A stretch of 64,000 bases of DNA, from contig OX291552.1 in the NCBI GenBank assembly GCA_946406115.1, positions 10,178,836-10,242,835 on the forward strand. Reading direction: 5' to 3'. This document shows, piece by piece, positions 11,440-22,995 of this stretch; the first letter of the stretch is position 1; every line of letters starts with the position of its first letter. Under the pieces are notes generated by a model, which saw only the letters and a list, made by a program, of their open reading frames with translations, was not told the origin of the DNA and did no database searches. A program made the translations under genes and the position numbers. This DNA comes from Apoda limacodes. Lineage: Eukaryota > Arthropoda > Insecta > Lepidoptera > Limacodidae.

Positions 11440-11880
11440 TCCGTACCCAAAGGGCTCAAACGGAGCCCTATTACTGTCACTTACGTGTCTGTCTGTCCGT
11501 CGTCTGTCACACAGATTTTACAGCCAAACTGGAGCTCGTTGAGTAAAAATATTGGAAAACAAAGGAATTAGAAGCCACCAAAGTCAGTTTTTTTTTGACA
11601 AAATTTTGAAACTAAGAATATTTTAACTTTCCATTGACATATAAACGTTTTTTTACGTATATTTTATGTAACAAATAGGCAAAATATTGTTAAAACAGCT
11701 TTTTCTTTAAATTTCCCTCATTCCCTATACACATATCCCTAACTAACCAACTTAATTTTGCAGTGAAATAAAATACGTAGCACAGATGGGATTTACTCAC
11801 CTACTACTTATGAATAATTATGCTATTCAGACCGCTTTTATTCTACATTTGGTACATAACCCTAAATGTGCGAAGTTTAC
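11440..11880 (-). mobile_element. SINE-like element, minus-oriented member of an inverted pair
   Basis: The top-strand start tagggttccgtacccaaagg, followed by tgtctgtctgtccgtcg, is the reverse complement of the SINE 3' end. The far end (cgcttttattctacatttgg) mirrors the 5' region of the copy at 10795-11130. Together they span about 1.1 kb as an inverted pair. Confidence 0.6.
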
Positions 11881-11914
11881 GTAATTTACAAACACAAACA
11901 AAAAAGAAAATTTG

Positions 11915-12060
11915 CCGTTATGCGGTCACCCATCCAAGTACTGACCACTATTTACTTTACAAACACAAACAAAAAAATAATACTAAGCTAGATGGCGCTG
12001 TACCGGTAAAGGTAGGCCGGTTTTTATTATTTGTTGTTATACTTTAGAGTTCATACTATT
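11915..12060 (-). repeat. 5S-rRNA-like fragment and shared 3' body
   Basis: The reverse complement of 11918-11946 reads tcagtacttggatgggtgac, which matches the 3' part of eukaryotic 5S rRNA. It is followed by a body (agctagatggcgctgtaccg, ggccggtttttattatttgt) shared with 56403-56610, which carries a longer 5S-like segment. This suggests a 5S-derived (SINE3-like) repeat family. No intact 5S gene is present. Confidence 0.55.
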
Positions 12061-12315
12061 TTTCAGTGCAAGTTTGAAGTTGGTACGTATTACTGTTTTT
12101 ACGATAGAATAAAAACAACGAAAATGTGTTATATTATATAATTTAACTTTTTAATTTTTTTATTATTTGTTAGATAATCCCCCGTTATAACACATATTCT
12201 GTGAAAAATTCAGGCTTCTACCTATTTTGGTCTAAAAGATAGAGTAAATGGTCTGACAGATAGACAGAGAGACAGTGTACCCTCTGGGTACGGGACCCTA
12301 GAAATCAGCCAGTAC

Positions 12316-12480
12316 ACCAAAGTCAAAGTCAAAATGGTTTATTCAAATAAGGATTTTACAATCACTTTTGAATCGTCAAAGTTATAAAATATTATTTTTT
12401 GAACCCTCCCACCTTCCCGCCGGTTCACAATGTTGTTGATTTCTACCGAGAAGAATCCGGCAAGAAACTCGATAGTTACT
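12316..12480 (-). mobile_element. LINE 3' end (same family as 3940-5297)
   Basis: It starts caaagtcaaagtcaaaatgg, the reverse complement of the TTTGACTT tail, followed by the reverse complement of the 3' UTR found at 5100-5297. It is a very short 5'-truncated copy with no coding sequence. Confidence 0.8.
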
Positions 12481-12529
12481 CCTAGAACTTATTATTGAAT
12501 AAGCTTCTTGCATTACACTCTATTCATAG

Positions 12530-12750
12530 ACTTCAAGTTCTGTAATTTGTCATAATATGACAAATATTATGAACCGCGCAATAGCCTGACAAAATTGGCC
12601 ACAGTTTAAAAATAGATAAAGTTAACCTGTGGTATCTTTTCTCTTAGGCAAGACACTGTCACATTTTTGCGACCATTCTTTCTTCTCATCTGGCTACGAA
12701 TTGTGCTGTCCAGTTCTCTATGGTTATGGCTCTAGTGCAGTTATAGTACT
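12530..12750. repeat. dispersed repeat copy
   Basis: It shares gcgcaatagcctgacaaaat, tttctcttaggcaagacac and gtgctgtccagttctctatgg with the copies at 57040-57300 and 120-275. Non-coding. Confidence 0.5.
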
Positions 12751-12929
12751 GTAAAAAGCATGCGTGTTTTATAGGTTGTATTATATATGTTTATAACAAT
12801 AATAACAATAATTCGTAGATACGTAATTTCGTGCTGCTTTATTATATCAGTATGGCGCCGATTGAAAATCAGCGTTGTCATTTATTTGGCAGCATTGCTG
12901 AATCGGGGTCCAATTAGGTAAAACATTGC

Positions 12930-13145
12930 AACACCCATAAAACCTAATACTCTGGTAGTCATTGGTAGTATCTTAACCATTGTATTTTATTGATTGTTAT
13001 AATTATTATTGTATTTGTAGTGTTTTATTGTAAAAAAAAAATTAGTTCTTTGTGTTAAGCTGTTGTAATTGTATTTTTGTTTCATTGTTGGTGTTGTTGT
13101 GTGCCTAATAAATCATTTACTTACTTACTTACTTACTTACTTACT
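12930..13145 (+). mobile_element. LINE-like 3' tail ending in (ttac)n
   Basis: AT-rich sequence ending gtgtgcctaataaatcattt followed by about seven ttac units (13118-13145). An AATAAA just before a simple tandem repeat is typical of the 3' end of some non-LTR retrotransposons. No ORF remains. Confidence 0.45.
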
Positions 13146-13438
13146 ATTATGAACTTACAAACGGTGCATTTAGAGTCAGTTTAGGGCAAGTGTGTTGAAA
13201 AATAATTAAAAACTTAAATAAGTTTTAAGATTTTCATTTTATTTTTCCTCGGATCATCATGCCCACACTCGGTGTTAAAAAACGTCGTATAACACTCGTG
13301 AGCTATGGTCGTTACACACTTGGATCTATTACGCCCTCGCCTACTTGTAGCTTAGTTGTATCATAATAGTCTTCTTATATTAACTCCTGTCTCTCTCTCT
13401 CTTTCTCTTTCATTTGTTATACTGTAGTAAAGTCTTAC

Positions 13439-13578
13439 CGCATCGTGTTATAGATTGAAGCAGTTTCAAGGTGTGTGCCATCGTATTAGCCATCAGGGAG
13501 ATGATGTAATTTTCAAGTATATGTTTGTAGTTTGATATTATTCTGCTCCCGGCACCTTCAACTGTTAAGGATTCGGGC
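13439..13578 (-). CDS. TULIP-like gene, exon 10 (closing helix of second domain)
   Basis: 140-nt exon, phase 2 in and 1 out, fitting both neighbours. Acceptor tttttttcacag, donor gtaaga. The peptide has YKHILENYIISLMANTMA, a long amphipathic helix like the C-terminal helix of other domains, and ends with a Cys. Confidence 0.7.
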
Positions 13579-13657
13579 CTGTGAAAAAAATATCGCATAT
13601 TTTATTTGAATGAGAAATAATCTTTCTTCGTTTATAACTCCCTGAAGGTTAGAGTCT

Positions 13658-15067
13658 TAGAAGAATTTCAATTGGACCAAGTATTATATAGTTAGCTATC
13701 AAATTTTCGAGCCAATCAGGTTGGGACCTCATTTTCATAGGAAAATGTCATACACAGACTGTGTGAATATGAGCCAAGTGTGTATGTAATTCCAGGGTGT
13801 ATCCACCGCGTGGCGCCACCTGTATAGTGTGTGTTAAAAGTACAACGCAAACCGTATCCGAGGTCGTCCTCGTAATCGACAACTGATGTTCAAACACAAG
13901 ATGCCGCCATTTTTGTAAAGTATGTTAGAAGTGTGAATACCGAATCCGAAGTCGTTTGCAGATTCGGAAGATAGCATTCAATGAAACACGGGACGTCATT
14001 TTCATTTTCGTTTATTGTAAACAGCACTACTAATTTTTTTTTTATAGTTTATTGCCCAAGTTTCATAAGTTGGGAGATGAGAACTTGGAGAACGATATTA
14101 TGTTCAATATAAATTAGTAATTAAATTTTCACTTAATTTTTTACGTTCCAGCCTAATGTCCACCTTCAGATGCACTTCCTGCATCTGTCAAGATACCCAT
14201 TTTGAAGATTTTTCAATTTTTCACCTTTACCTCTAGGTTTTACCCCTGGTACTGGTACCTGGTTTTAACTCTGAAAGGGTGTTGTTGGTAAAAGTAACTG
14301 TGGAATATTGTATTGTCATCCGAGCTTAGTAAGTATGCAAAATTTCATCGAAAGGTGAAAAGTATGGTTAAGTAAGCTTGCAAGATGGATGGAAGGAAAG
14401 AAAAAAAAACCGGCCAAGTGCGAGTTGGACTCACGCACCGAGGGTTCTACCACCATTTACGTACTTTACAAACATAAACAAAAAATGATTTTTGACGTAT
14501 TAAAAAAAAAACTACTGACTAGATCTCGTTCAAACCAATTTTCGGTAGAAGTTTGCATGGTAATGTACATCATATATTTTTTTTAGTTTTATCATTCTCT
14601 TATTTTAGAAGTTACAGGGGGGGGGGACCCACACACACACATTTTACCACTTTGGAAGTGTCTCTCGCGCAAACTGTTCAGTTTAAAAAAAATGATATTA
14701 GAAACCTCAATATCATTTTTGAAGACCTATCCATAGTTTCAGTTCTAAGTATGGGGAACCCCAAAAATTTATTGTTCTTCTATTTTTTTGTAAAAATCTT
14801 AATGCGTTTCACAGAATACATCTACTTACCAAGTTTCAACAGCATAGTTCTTACAGTTTCGGAAAATAGTGGCTGTCACATACGGACGGGCAGACAGACA
14901 GACGTGACGAATCTATAAGGGTTCCGTGATTTGCCATTTGGCTACGGAATCCTAAAAAGGAAACATTGTGAGTTAAATAAAAGCAAGTAAAAACAGCGCA
15001 ACGTAAACAAAAATACTTATTATACAAATTATGCCAGGCTTGATTTGTGCCCTGTGGATCTCCTAAT

Positions 15068-15069
<2 letters not shown>
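13658..15069. repeat. 1.4-kb segmental duplication, copy A
   Basis: Begins gaagaatttcaattggacca and ends gtggatctcctaatggt. It is repeated almost without change at 15183-16612; I saw a handful of substitutions and A-run differences. It includes a SINE-like element at 14410-14957. The 121-codon frames at 14553-14918 and 16094-16459 are the same chance ORF in both copies. Confidence 0.9.
14410..14957 (+). mobile_element. SINE-like element inside duplication copy A
   Basis: Starts cggccaagtgcgagttggac and agggttctaccacc. It ends with gggcagacagacagacgtga, agggttccgtgatttgccat and ggctacggaatcctaaaaa. Same family plan as 49768-50057 but with a longer, different body. Confidence 0.7.

Positions 15070-15145
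<76 letters not shown>
15068..15145. repeat. (GT)n microsatellite
   Basis: About 38 uninterrupted GT units placed exactly at the join between duplication copies A and B. On the minus strand it produces a poly-(Thr-His) frame, which is an artefact. Confidence 0.95.
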
Positions 15146-15148
<3 letters not shown>

Positions 15149-15182
15149 GGGTGAATTGGCAGTCCAGAGGACGTCCTCACAT

Positions 15183-16612
15183 TCGAAGAATTTCAATTGG
15201 ACCAAATATTCGCAATCAGCACGTTCTGATTAGTTAGCTATCAAATTTTCGAGCCAATCAGGTTGGGACCTCATTTTCATAGGAAAATGTCATACACAGA
15301 CTGTGTGAATATGAGCCAAGTGTATATGTAATTCCAGGGTGTATCCACCGCGTGGCGCCACCTGTATAGTGTGTGTTAAAAGTACAACGCAAACCGTATC
15401 CGAGGTCGTCCTCGTAATCGACAACTGATGTTCAAACACAAGATGCCGCCATTTTTGTAAAGTATGTTAGAAGTGTGAATACCGAATCCGAAGTCGTTTG
15501 CAGATTCGGAAGATAGCATTCAATGAAACACGGGACGTCATTTTCATTTTCGTTTATTGTAAACAGCACTACTAATTTTTTTTTTATAGTTTATTGCCCA
15601 AGTTTCATAAGTTGGGAGATGAGAACTTGGAGAACGATATTATGTTCAATATAAATTAGTAATTAAATTTTCACTTAATTTTTTACGTTCCAGCCTAATG
15701 TCCACCTTCAGATGCACTTCCTGCATCTGTCAAGATACCCATTTTGAAGATTTTTCAATTTTTCACCTTTACCTCTAGGTTTTACCCCTGGTACTGGTAC
15801 CTGGTTTTAACTCTGAAAGGGTGTTGTTGGTAAAAGTAACTGTGGAATATTGTATTGTCATCCGAGCTTAGTAAGTATGCAAAATTTCATCGAAAGGTGA
15901 AAAGTATGGTTAAGTAAGCTTGCAAGATGGATGGAAGGAAAGAAAAAAAAACCGGCCAAGTGCGAGTTGGACTCACGCACCGAGGGTTCTACCACCATTT
16001 ACGTACTTTACAAACATAAACAAAAAATGATTTTTGACGTATTAAAAAAAAACTACTGACTAGATCTCGTTCAAACCAATTTTCGGTAGAAGTTTGCATG
16101 GTAATGTACATCATATATTTTTTTTAGTTTTATCATTCTCTTATTTTAGAAGTTACAGGGGGGGGGGACCCACACACACACATTTTACCACTTTGGAAGT
16201 GTCTCTCGCGCAAACTATTCAGTTTAAAAAAAATGATATTAGAAACCTCAATATCATTTTTGAAGACCTATCCATAGTTTCAGTTCTAAGTATGGGGAAC
16301 CCCAAAAATTTATTGTTCTTCTATTTTTTTGTAAAAATCTTAATGCGTTTCACAGAATACATCTACTTACCAAGTTTCAACAGCATAGTTCTTACAGTTT
16401 CGGAAAATAGTGGCTGTCACATACGGACGGGCAGACAGACAGACGTGACGAATCTATAAGGGTTCCGTGATTTGCCATTTGGCTACGGAATCCTAAAAAG
16501 GAAACATTGTGAGTTAAATAAAAGCAAGTAAAAACAGCGCAACGTAAACAAAAATACTTATTATACAAATTATGCCAGGCTTGATTTGTGCCCTGTGGAT
16601 CTCCTAATGGTT
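15183..16612. repeat. 1.4-kb segmental duplication, copy B
   Basis: Second copy of the block at 13658-15069 in the same orientation. The first bases differ (aatattcgcaatcagcacg is longer than in copy A). The end at gtggatctcctaatggtt runs into the inverted-repeat region instead of the GT array. It carries its own copy of the SINE-like element at about 15952-16498. Confidence 0.9.
15952..16498 (+). mobile_element. SINE-like element inside duplication copy B
   Basis: Same element as 14410-14957, duplicated with its flanks rather than inserted independently, since the surrounding sequence is duplicated too. Confidence 0.7.
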
Positions 16613-17520
16613 TTTGGATATCTTCGTAACTAGTGATCTGAGATTAGCAATTTCCTTACAGAAATGATAAATCTCATAAAGATCTTTATTTATGATGACA
16701 GCTGTCAAACTAGAAAGAGCGATATCTCCCTAACGATGATTTTAGACTAGCAGTTTCCTAACAGAAATGATAGATCTCAAGATCTTTATTAAGGATATAT
16801 CTCGTAAAATATTGATAGAAGACTAGTAGTTCCTCTACAGAAGTGATATATCTAATCATCTTAGTAACATAGCCATTCCAAAAGAAGAAAAGGGGCTGAT
16901 AGTTAAGGCATAAACCTGCGAGACTTCTAAATAAAATCTTGATATTCGTATAAAAATCTTGATGGGATCTATCACTTCTATAAGGAAACTACTAGTCTAC
17001 AATCAAAAAGTTACAGAGATATAGCCCTTTCTAGTTCGTCAGCTGTCATCCGAAATAAAGATCTTGTTGAGATCCATCATTTCTGAAAATAAACTGTTAG
17101 TCTAAGATAAATAGTTACGAAGATAAATCGCTTTCTAGTTTGACGGCTGTCATCCGAAATAAAGATCGAAATGACATCTATCATTTCTGTAAGCAAACTG
17201 CTAGTCTAAGATCAATAGTTATGGAAATAAAGCCCTTACTAGTTTGACAGCTGTCATCCGAAATAAAGGTCTTGATGAGATCTATCATTTTTGTATGGAA
17301 ATTGCTAGTCTCAGATCACTAGTTATGGAGATATAGCCCTTTCTATTTTGACAGCTGTCATCAGAAATAAAGATCTGGCGCCATCTATCATTTCTATAGG
17401 AAAACTGCTAGTCTCAGATCAATAGTTACGGAGATAAAGACCTTCGTCGTTTGACAACTGTCAACCAAAACAGGATCTTGATGATATCGATCATTTTTCT
17501 AATTTGCCAGCTGTCATTTA
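16613..17520. repeat. tandem and inverted repeat cluster, units of about 100-120 bp
   Basis: Two or more units in one orientation (16620-16860: ctgagattagcaatttcc, gaaatgataaatctcataaa, gatgacagctgtcaaactag) are followed from about 16920 by five or so units in the opposite orientation (atctatcatttctgtaagg, ctagtctaagatcaatagtt, tagtttgacagctgtcatcc). The arms could pair into a long imperfect hairpin. Non-coding. Confidence 0.7.
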
Positions 17521-17613
17521 CTATAATATTTAAAAAAAAACGAGGGACTATACACGCTCGAAATTTTCCACCGAACAACTAGTTGTGCCGTTCAGTTGGC
17601 GTATTCTCTTCGT

Positions 17614-17740
17614 CGTACGGAACTCCTACTGGCACTTGACATATTTTTGTTCGATCGTACGGAACTCCTACTGGCACTTGACATATTTTTGTTCGATCGT
17701 ACGGAACTCCTACTGGCACTTGACCAATTTTTTTTGTAGT
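17614..17740. repeat. 42-43 bp tandem repeat, three copies
   Basis: Units start gtacggaactcctactggca at 17614, 17657 and 17699, each followed by cttgacatatttttgttcga. The open frames on both strands here come from the repeat. Confidence 0.85.
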
Positions 17741-18290
17741 TTTGCTTTCGATTGTACTATAAAACATTTGAACGGTACCATGGTAGTGTGAACATTTGTA
17801 AACAGCACTACAATAAACGATCTATAGGAAAGCAAACTTCTGCTATGAGTAATTAACTTTATTTTAGGAGTTCCGTACCGAAGTAGCAAAAACCTATGAA
17901 GGTTCTAGTTTCATTTCCATCATTTCGTTTATCTATATGTCACAATCTTATAATTCTATTTTCATTGCAACAATTCTAATAGCAGATTATTGACCAAAGG
18001 GATAAAACAGTGTGTTAGGTCACGGGCACCAAATTTAATCTCGAGGTAATAAACGATGGCAGGGATAACACCCAAGCACAGCAACGGTTTCTCTCGGTAA
18101 GTTAAGACCTAAAGTTAACACTTTTATCCCCGAGGTGCATACTTTGCTTTTTACACTTTCTGCGATAAAAAGCAATACTATTAGAAAAAAAAAATAATGA
18201 TTACCTAGTTTTAGAAACTAATAATTACTGTCAGAAAGTTTAATGTGGAGCGACATGACCTGCGCGTAGACAAAAAACGCTAAAAAGATA
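17741..18290. other. intronic stretch, nothing recognised
   Basis: No supported gene or repeat. Confidence 0.35.
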
Positions 18291-18417
18291 AAAAATGATT
18301 ACTTATTGCCAAAAATCTGATTTGAACCACAGTTTGAAGATTGTGTACTTCTACAGGGTCCCGAAACCGAGGACTGTCCTTTAAAATGGAAAGTATCGTG
18401 ATTGTGTATAACGCTAC

Positions 18418-18580
18418 GACAAAACCTAAAAACAAGGACCGTACTGAGAAACGGGAGTTCTGCGAGTGTGAGTGTATACCAAAGTCCGAAAACAAGGGCC
18501 GTCCTCAGAAATGGGACTTCTGTGAGTGTGAGTGTATGCCAAAGCCCGAATCCAAGGACCGTCCTCAGAAACGGTAGGTC
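18418..18580. repeat. 60-bp tandem repeat, about 2.7 copies, open in several frames
   Basis: The units share aaggaccgtcctcagaaacg, ttctgtgagtgtgagtgtat and gccaaagcccgaa with a period of 60 bp. Frames are open on both strands through the array (78, 64, 101 and 71 codons). The plus frame reads CECECxPKPExKxRPQK-like units. There is no start context or homology, so it is treated as a repeat. Confidence 0.65.
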
Positions 18581-18867
18581 CTTTGGTATCGGGTGAAAAT
18601 ACAATGTCTTTGAATAGCTATGATTGCGACAGAAATGAGTGTATAATTATGTAGAACCAATTACGATGAAGGTCATCACCTAATCATTCGTTCTATGTAC
18701 ATGAGGTCCCAGTAAAGCATCAAATACTTAGAGCCCTCACATTCGGGGGCTCCGATGCAGTCCTCGTACTCCGGAAAATACCAACAAGGGTGTGTGTGTG
18801 TGTGTATTAAACTAAAACAATAAAGCAAAAACTTTTTCGGAGTTTCTAAATAAGTATATCTACTCAC

Positions 18868-19025
18868 TTAGTTTGTGATAGGACTTCCAAGGTCAAATCC
18901 TCAACCTCAGGCTCTTCCACCAGCATCATAGCCAAGTGAGCCGTCTGGTCGTTAGCTGACAAAGTCATAAACCCGGGGAGTAAAGGACTCTTTTCACCGA
19001 CTATGGCTGTGTATTTGTATACCAC
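18868..19025 (-). CDS. TULIP-like gene, exon 9 (second domain)
   Basis: 158-nt exon, phase 0 in and 2 out; acceptor atttttgcag, donor gtgagt. Contains GFMTLSANDQTAHLAMML then VEEPEVEDLTLEVLSQ. The G-F-x-x-LS-x-N...A-x-L-x-x-x-L-V-E pattern is the clearest group-7-allergen/TULIP-like signature in the window. Confidence 0.7.
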
Positions 19026-20232
19026 CTGCAAAAATATATCACAATGGTACCTACAAGATATATATGTTAATATTAAAAGTCACTTTAGTAGTGGTAGAAA
19101 AACAAGATACGATTGTTAGTACGTAGTCATTAGGCCCTGCCTTAGGAAGCATTTGTTATACGTCGATGCTGTAGCATATTTTTAAAACGAACTTCGTCTG
19201 AAATAGCATGGTTTAAAAAAATTCTGAAGATTTTATATATTTAAGATATCCCTAGCGAACTAAGTTACTAAAATGACATCGAATATCAACTGAGATTGCA
19301 TTTTGAAATTCAGACTAATGTCCACTTGCGTGGCCCAGGGTTATTGTTTTTAACTCAGACGTTACTATTATACGAGGGTTTTATATACAAGCCTCGGTCA
19401 CAAAATTTAAACGAAAAGTGCTTTCCGCACGACTGCCGCCGCCGCAAACGTGACGCGAGTGCCATCCTCAACCACGACTAGGACTCCACCAGTTGCAACT
19501 GTTTGGTAGACGACACCCGCTCCCCCACCGCACCGCGAAGAGCAACAATGTATAACCATTTGACGCGAGTTGATTTACTTTATACACCTCTAGATACTTT
19601 AATTATACTAAGAAAGTTTGCTATTCTGGGATAAAAGTAGTCCTTCTCTATACCTTAACTTAAGTTAAACCTTAGCTCGATTAGATGCTCCATTGCGCTG
19701 TGAAGAAAGGACAAATAAACAGACAAACTGACTTTCGAATATATAATATTAATATAAATAGATATAGGTACCACAATCGAATGGCAATATATTAAGTGCG
19801 ATATAACTCCCTAGATAAGTACGAGTGTGCCCAGCGGCAATAATAAAAACGTTGTGCCATTTTAATCACACCAAATAGAGAAGATATGCGTTACCTTACC
19901 AAATAATCTGCACATGTACCCTATGTAGGTATTTGATCAGGTAATATGTACACTTATCTAGGCTCCCAGGATTCACTGTTCCCATAGATAGCTATAATGT
20001 ACAAAACCACTATCCTGTTAGAGGATACCCACGCAGGTTTAAAACCCGCCGCAGTCAGTACACTCCGCGTAGTCGGTCATGATCACAGAGTTCATTTTTG
20101 ACATGATTCCCAGGCTTTAATTTCTTGACCTACCGAAGTCCAAAGGAAATAAAGCGTACAAAGGAAATAAAAACGTCCAAAAGAATAGCCTCAGACATAA
20201 ATTCTCAAAATGCTGTTGGCGCATTGTTTCAC
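19026..20232. other. intron, nothing recognised
   Basis: It contains a GC-richer patch at about 19400-19560 without a supported frame. No mobile element was recognised. Confidence 0.4.
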
Positions 20233-20358
20233 CTTCAATTTACTGAATCCGACTATGGCGTCGACTCGGCGAATGGATCCGTCTTTTAAGCCGGTGGCAA
20301 CGGATCGTCTGTAGATGCTCTCCAGGCCACGCAGAGCGCCACCACTTAGTATTACTTG
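20233..20358 (-). CDS. TULIP-like gene, exon 8 (second domain)
   Basis: 126-nt exon, phase 0 on both sides; acceptor ctaatttcag, donor gtgaaa. Contains GGALRGLESIYRRSVATG followed by IRRVDAIVGFSKLK, a strand-turn-strand pattern that continues directly into exon 9 (VVYKYTAIVG). Confidence 0.7.
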
Positions 20359-20444
20359 CTGAAATTAGAAGCGATTAAAAAAAAAGTTTGATTAAGGCAC
20401 TTGAAGAAATTGTTGGATCTAAATACATATGTATATAAATACGA

Positions 20445-22758
20445 TTGTCATGCACACAACCCGATCCTTCTGGGCCAACTAATTGGCGTCGTGTGTGGCA
20501 TTATAAGTCGGCAGACTGGGATGGATTGCGAGAATTTTATGCATCGTACCCGTGGAGGCAGATCTGCTATAGCTCAGAAGATCCTGACGTCTGCGCAGCC
20601 GCAGTCACTGAGACAATCCTCGCTGGTATGGAATGTTTCATTCCTAACCTGCGAGTAGCTGCCGGCGTCAAAAAACGACCGTGGTTTAATAGGCCTTGCA
20701 GAGAAGCTAAAATTCTTAAGCAAACTGCGTATGAGGCTTGGACCACGGCTCGTAATAATAAGGATCCGAATATTTCTGAGTTAAAACGCAAATTAAATGC
20801 TGCCTCGAGGTTCAGTAAGAAAGCAACTGCCAGAGCAAAATTCCAATTCATCGGCCAAATAGGTGGGCGACTTGCGAGCTATCCTTTTGGGAGTCGTGCT
20901 TTCTGGTCGCTTGCTAAAGCTGCCGAGGGGAACTTCTGCCAGTCGTCATTACCACCACTGCGAAAGACCGATGGTGACTTGGCCCACAGTGCAAAAGAGA
21001 AAGCCGATCTATTGGGCAGTCTCTTTGCCTCTAACTCGAATGTGAACGACGAAGGCGCTGTACCACCTACTTTACCGTGGTGCGGTAAGACCATGCCGGA
21101 AATCACTATAATACAGCGCGAGGTCCGGCGGGCGTTGCTTTCCCTAGACGTTCATAAGTCGAGTGGGCCAGACGGCATACCAGCAGTGGTGCTTAAGCAG
21201 TGTGCTCCTGAGTTATGTCCTGTACTCACGCGCCTCTTCACGCTTTCCTACCACACTAGGCAATTTCCGTCTTCATGGAAGACTGCAAATGTGCACCCGG
21301 TGCCCAAAAAGGGCGATAGATCAGATCCATCGAATTACAGGCCTATCGCTATAACCTCTCTCCTCTCCAAGGTGATGGAGCGTGTGATCAACACACAGCT
21401 TTTGAGATACCTAGAAAAACACGACCTGATCAGTGACCGTCAATATGGCTTTCGCCACGGTCGCTCAACTGGTGACCTTCTAGTGTATCTCACACACCGA
21501 TGGGCACTAGCCATTGAGAGTCAGGGGGAGGCATTGGCATGTAGCCTAGACATAGCGAAGGCGTTCGATCGGGTCTGGCACCGGGGTCTTCTATCGAAGT
21601 TGCCTTCTTACGGAGTGCCCGAGGGTTTGTGCAAATGGGTGGCTAGCTTTTTGTCCGGCAGAAGCATACGAGCCGTAGTCGACGGTAGTTGCTCTGATAG
21701 CATGGACATTAATGCTGGTGTCCCGCAAGGCTCTGTGCTGTCTCCTACGCTGTTTCTACTGCACATCAATGATATGTTGGACATCAACAACATACATTGC
21801 TATGCAGATGACAGTACTGGAGACGCTTATTACACGGGCCGTGCAAGCATCCCACGTTCCGTTGTGGAGGAAAAGCGTGAAGAACTTGTGTCTCAAATCG
21901 AGATCGGTCTGTCCAAGGTCTCTGACTGGGGGCGGGAAAACTTGGTCCGATTCAACCCTTCAAAGACACAAGTCTGCGCGTTCACCGCTAAGAAAACCCC
22001 ATTCACTGTAGTCCCACAATTCCAGAACACTCCCCTCTCCATCTCCAAGAGCATTGGGATCCTTGGCGTTGACATCTCCAGCGATGTTCAGTTCCGAGAT
22101 CATTTGCTAGGCAAGGTAAAGCTGGCGTCCAAAAAACTTGGTGTACTCAACAGAGCGAAGCAGTACTTCACGTCGGGGCAAAGGTTGCTACTTTACAAGT
22201 CGCAAGTCCGGCCCCATATGGAGTACTGCTGCCATCTCTGGGCGGGTGCACCCGGATACCAGCTTGGCCCTTTTGACTCGGTTCAACGACGGGCTGTGAG
22301 AATTGTCGATGATCCCAAACTCACTTGCGGTATCGAACCCTTAAGTCTGAGGAGAGACTTTGCCTCCCTGTGTGTGTTCTACCGCTTGTACAATGGATTG
22401 TGTTCTGAGGAATTGTTCGAAATGATGCCCACGGCTACTTTCTACCATCGCACCGCTCGCCATCGACAGGGAATTCATTCTCACACTTTGGAACCAAAAT
22501 GGTCGCGAACAGTGCGGTTTCAGAGAAACTTCCTCCCGCGAACCCTTGGGTTGTGGAATGAGCTCCCTGCCAAGGTTTTCTCTAAGGACTACAGTATGGG
22601 GTTCTTCAAAAAAGAAGTTATTAGATTTCTGAAGGGTCGGCAACGCGCGAGTGATGCCCCTGGTGTTGCAAGCGTCCATAGGCTACGGTGACCGCTTACC
22701 ATCAGGCGGACCGTAGGCTTGTTTGCCACCTTAGTGGTATAAAAAAAAAAAAAAAAAA
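20445..22758 (+). mobile_element. 5'-truncated LINE (jockey clade) with an open RT frame and poly-A tail
   Basis: A single 748-codon frame (20445-22691) starts within the linker between endonuclease and RT (DWDGLREFYASYPWRQ). It contains SSGPDGIPAVVLK, the RT motifs LDIAKAFDRVWH and GVPQGSVLSPTLF, the catalytic YADDS (about 21801-21815) and the usual C-terminal region. It ends with a 3' UTR (cgcttaccatcaggcggacc) and an A-run at 22741-22758. No stop or frameshift was seen, so the insertion is probably young. The endonuclease half is missing, so it cannot be autonomous. It lies antisense in the intron between host exons 20233-20358 and 22996-23134. Relics of the same family are at 29960-30130, 58533-59182 and 60516-60600. 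Confidence 0.9.
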
Positions 22759-22995
22759 TGTTTTGTATATCCTAGATGTAATGCATTTGTGATTTATGCG
22801 GTTGAAGACGAAGGAAAAGGTAACACAACAACACAAGTGAGTCGTGTAGAATCAAAGGCGGATATCTGAATTTTGGGAAATTGGAAAAAACACTTTTCAG
22901 ATGTTGTTATTGGTAGATTTCAATAGGCAGAGTTACTTATTATCAATGTTACATTGAGGGTGGTAGGTAAAGATAATGAGTAAAAAACTACTTAC

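Noticed and set aside
14851..15180. 109-codon minus-strand frame with a Thr-His run
   Set aside because: It is a translation of the GT microsatellite.
14553..16459. Two identical 121-codon plus-strand frames
   Set aside because: They are the same chance ORF in both copies of the 1.4-kb duplication, inside a SINE-like element.
20567..22679. Several minus-strand frames of 60-112 codons
   Set aside because: Antisense shadows of the LINE reverse-transcriptase frame.
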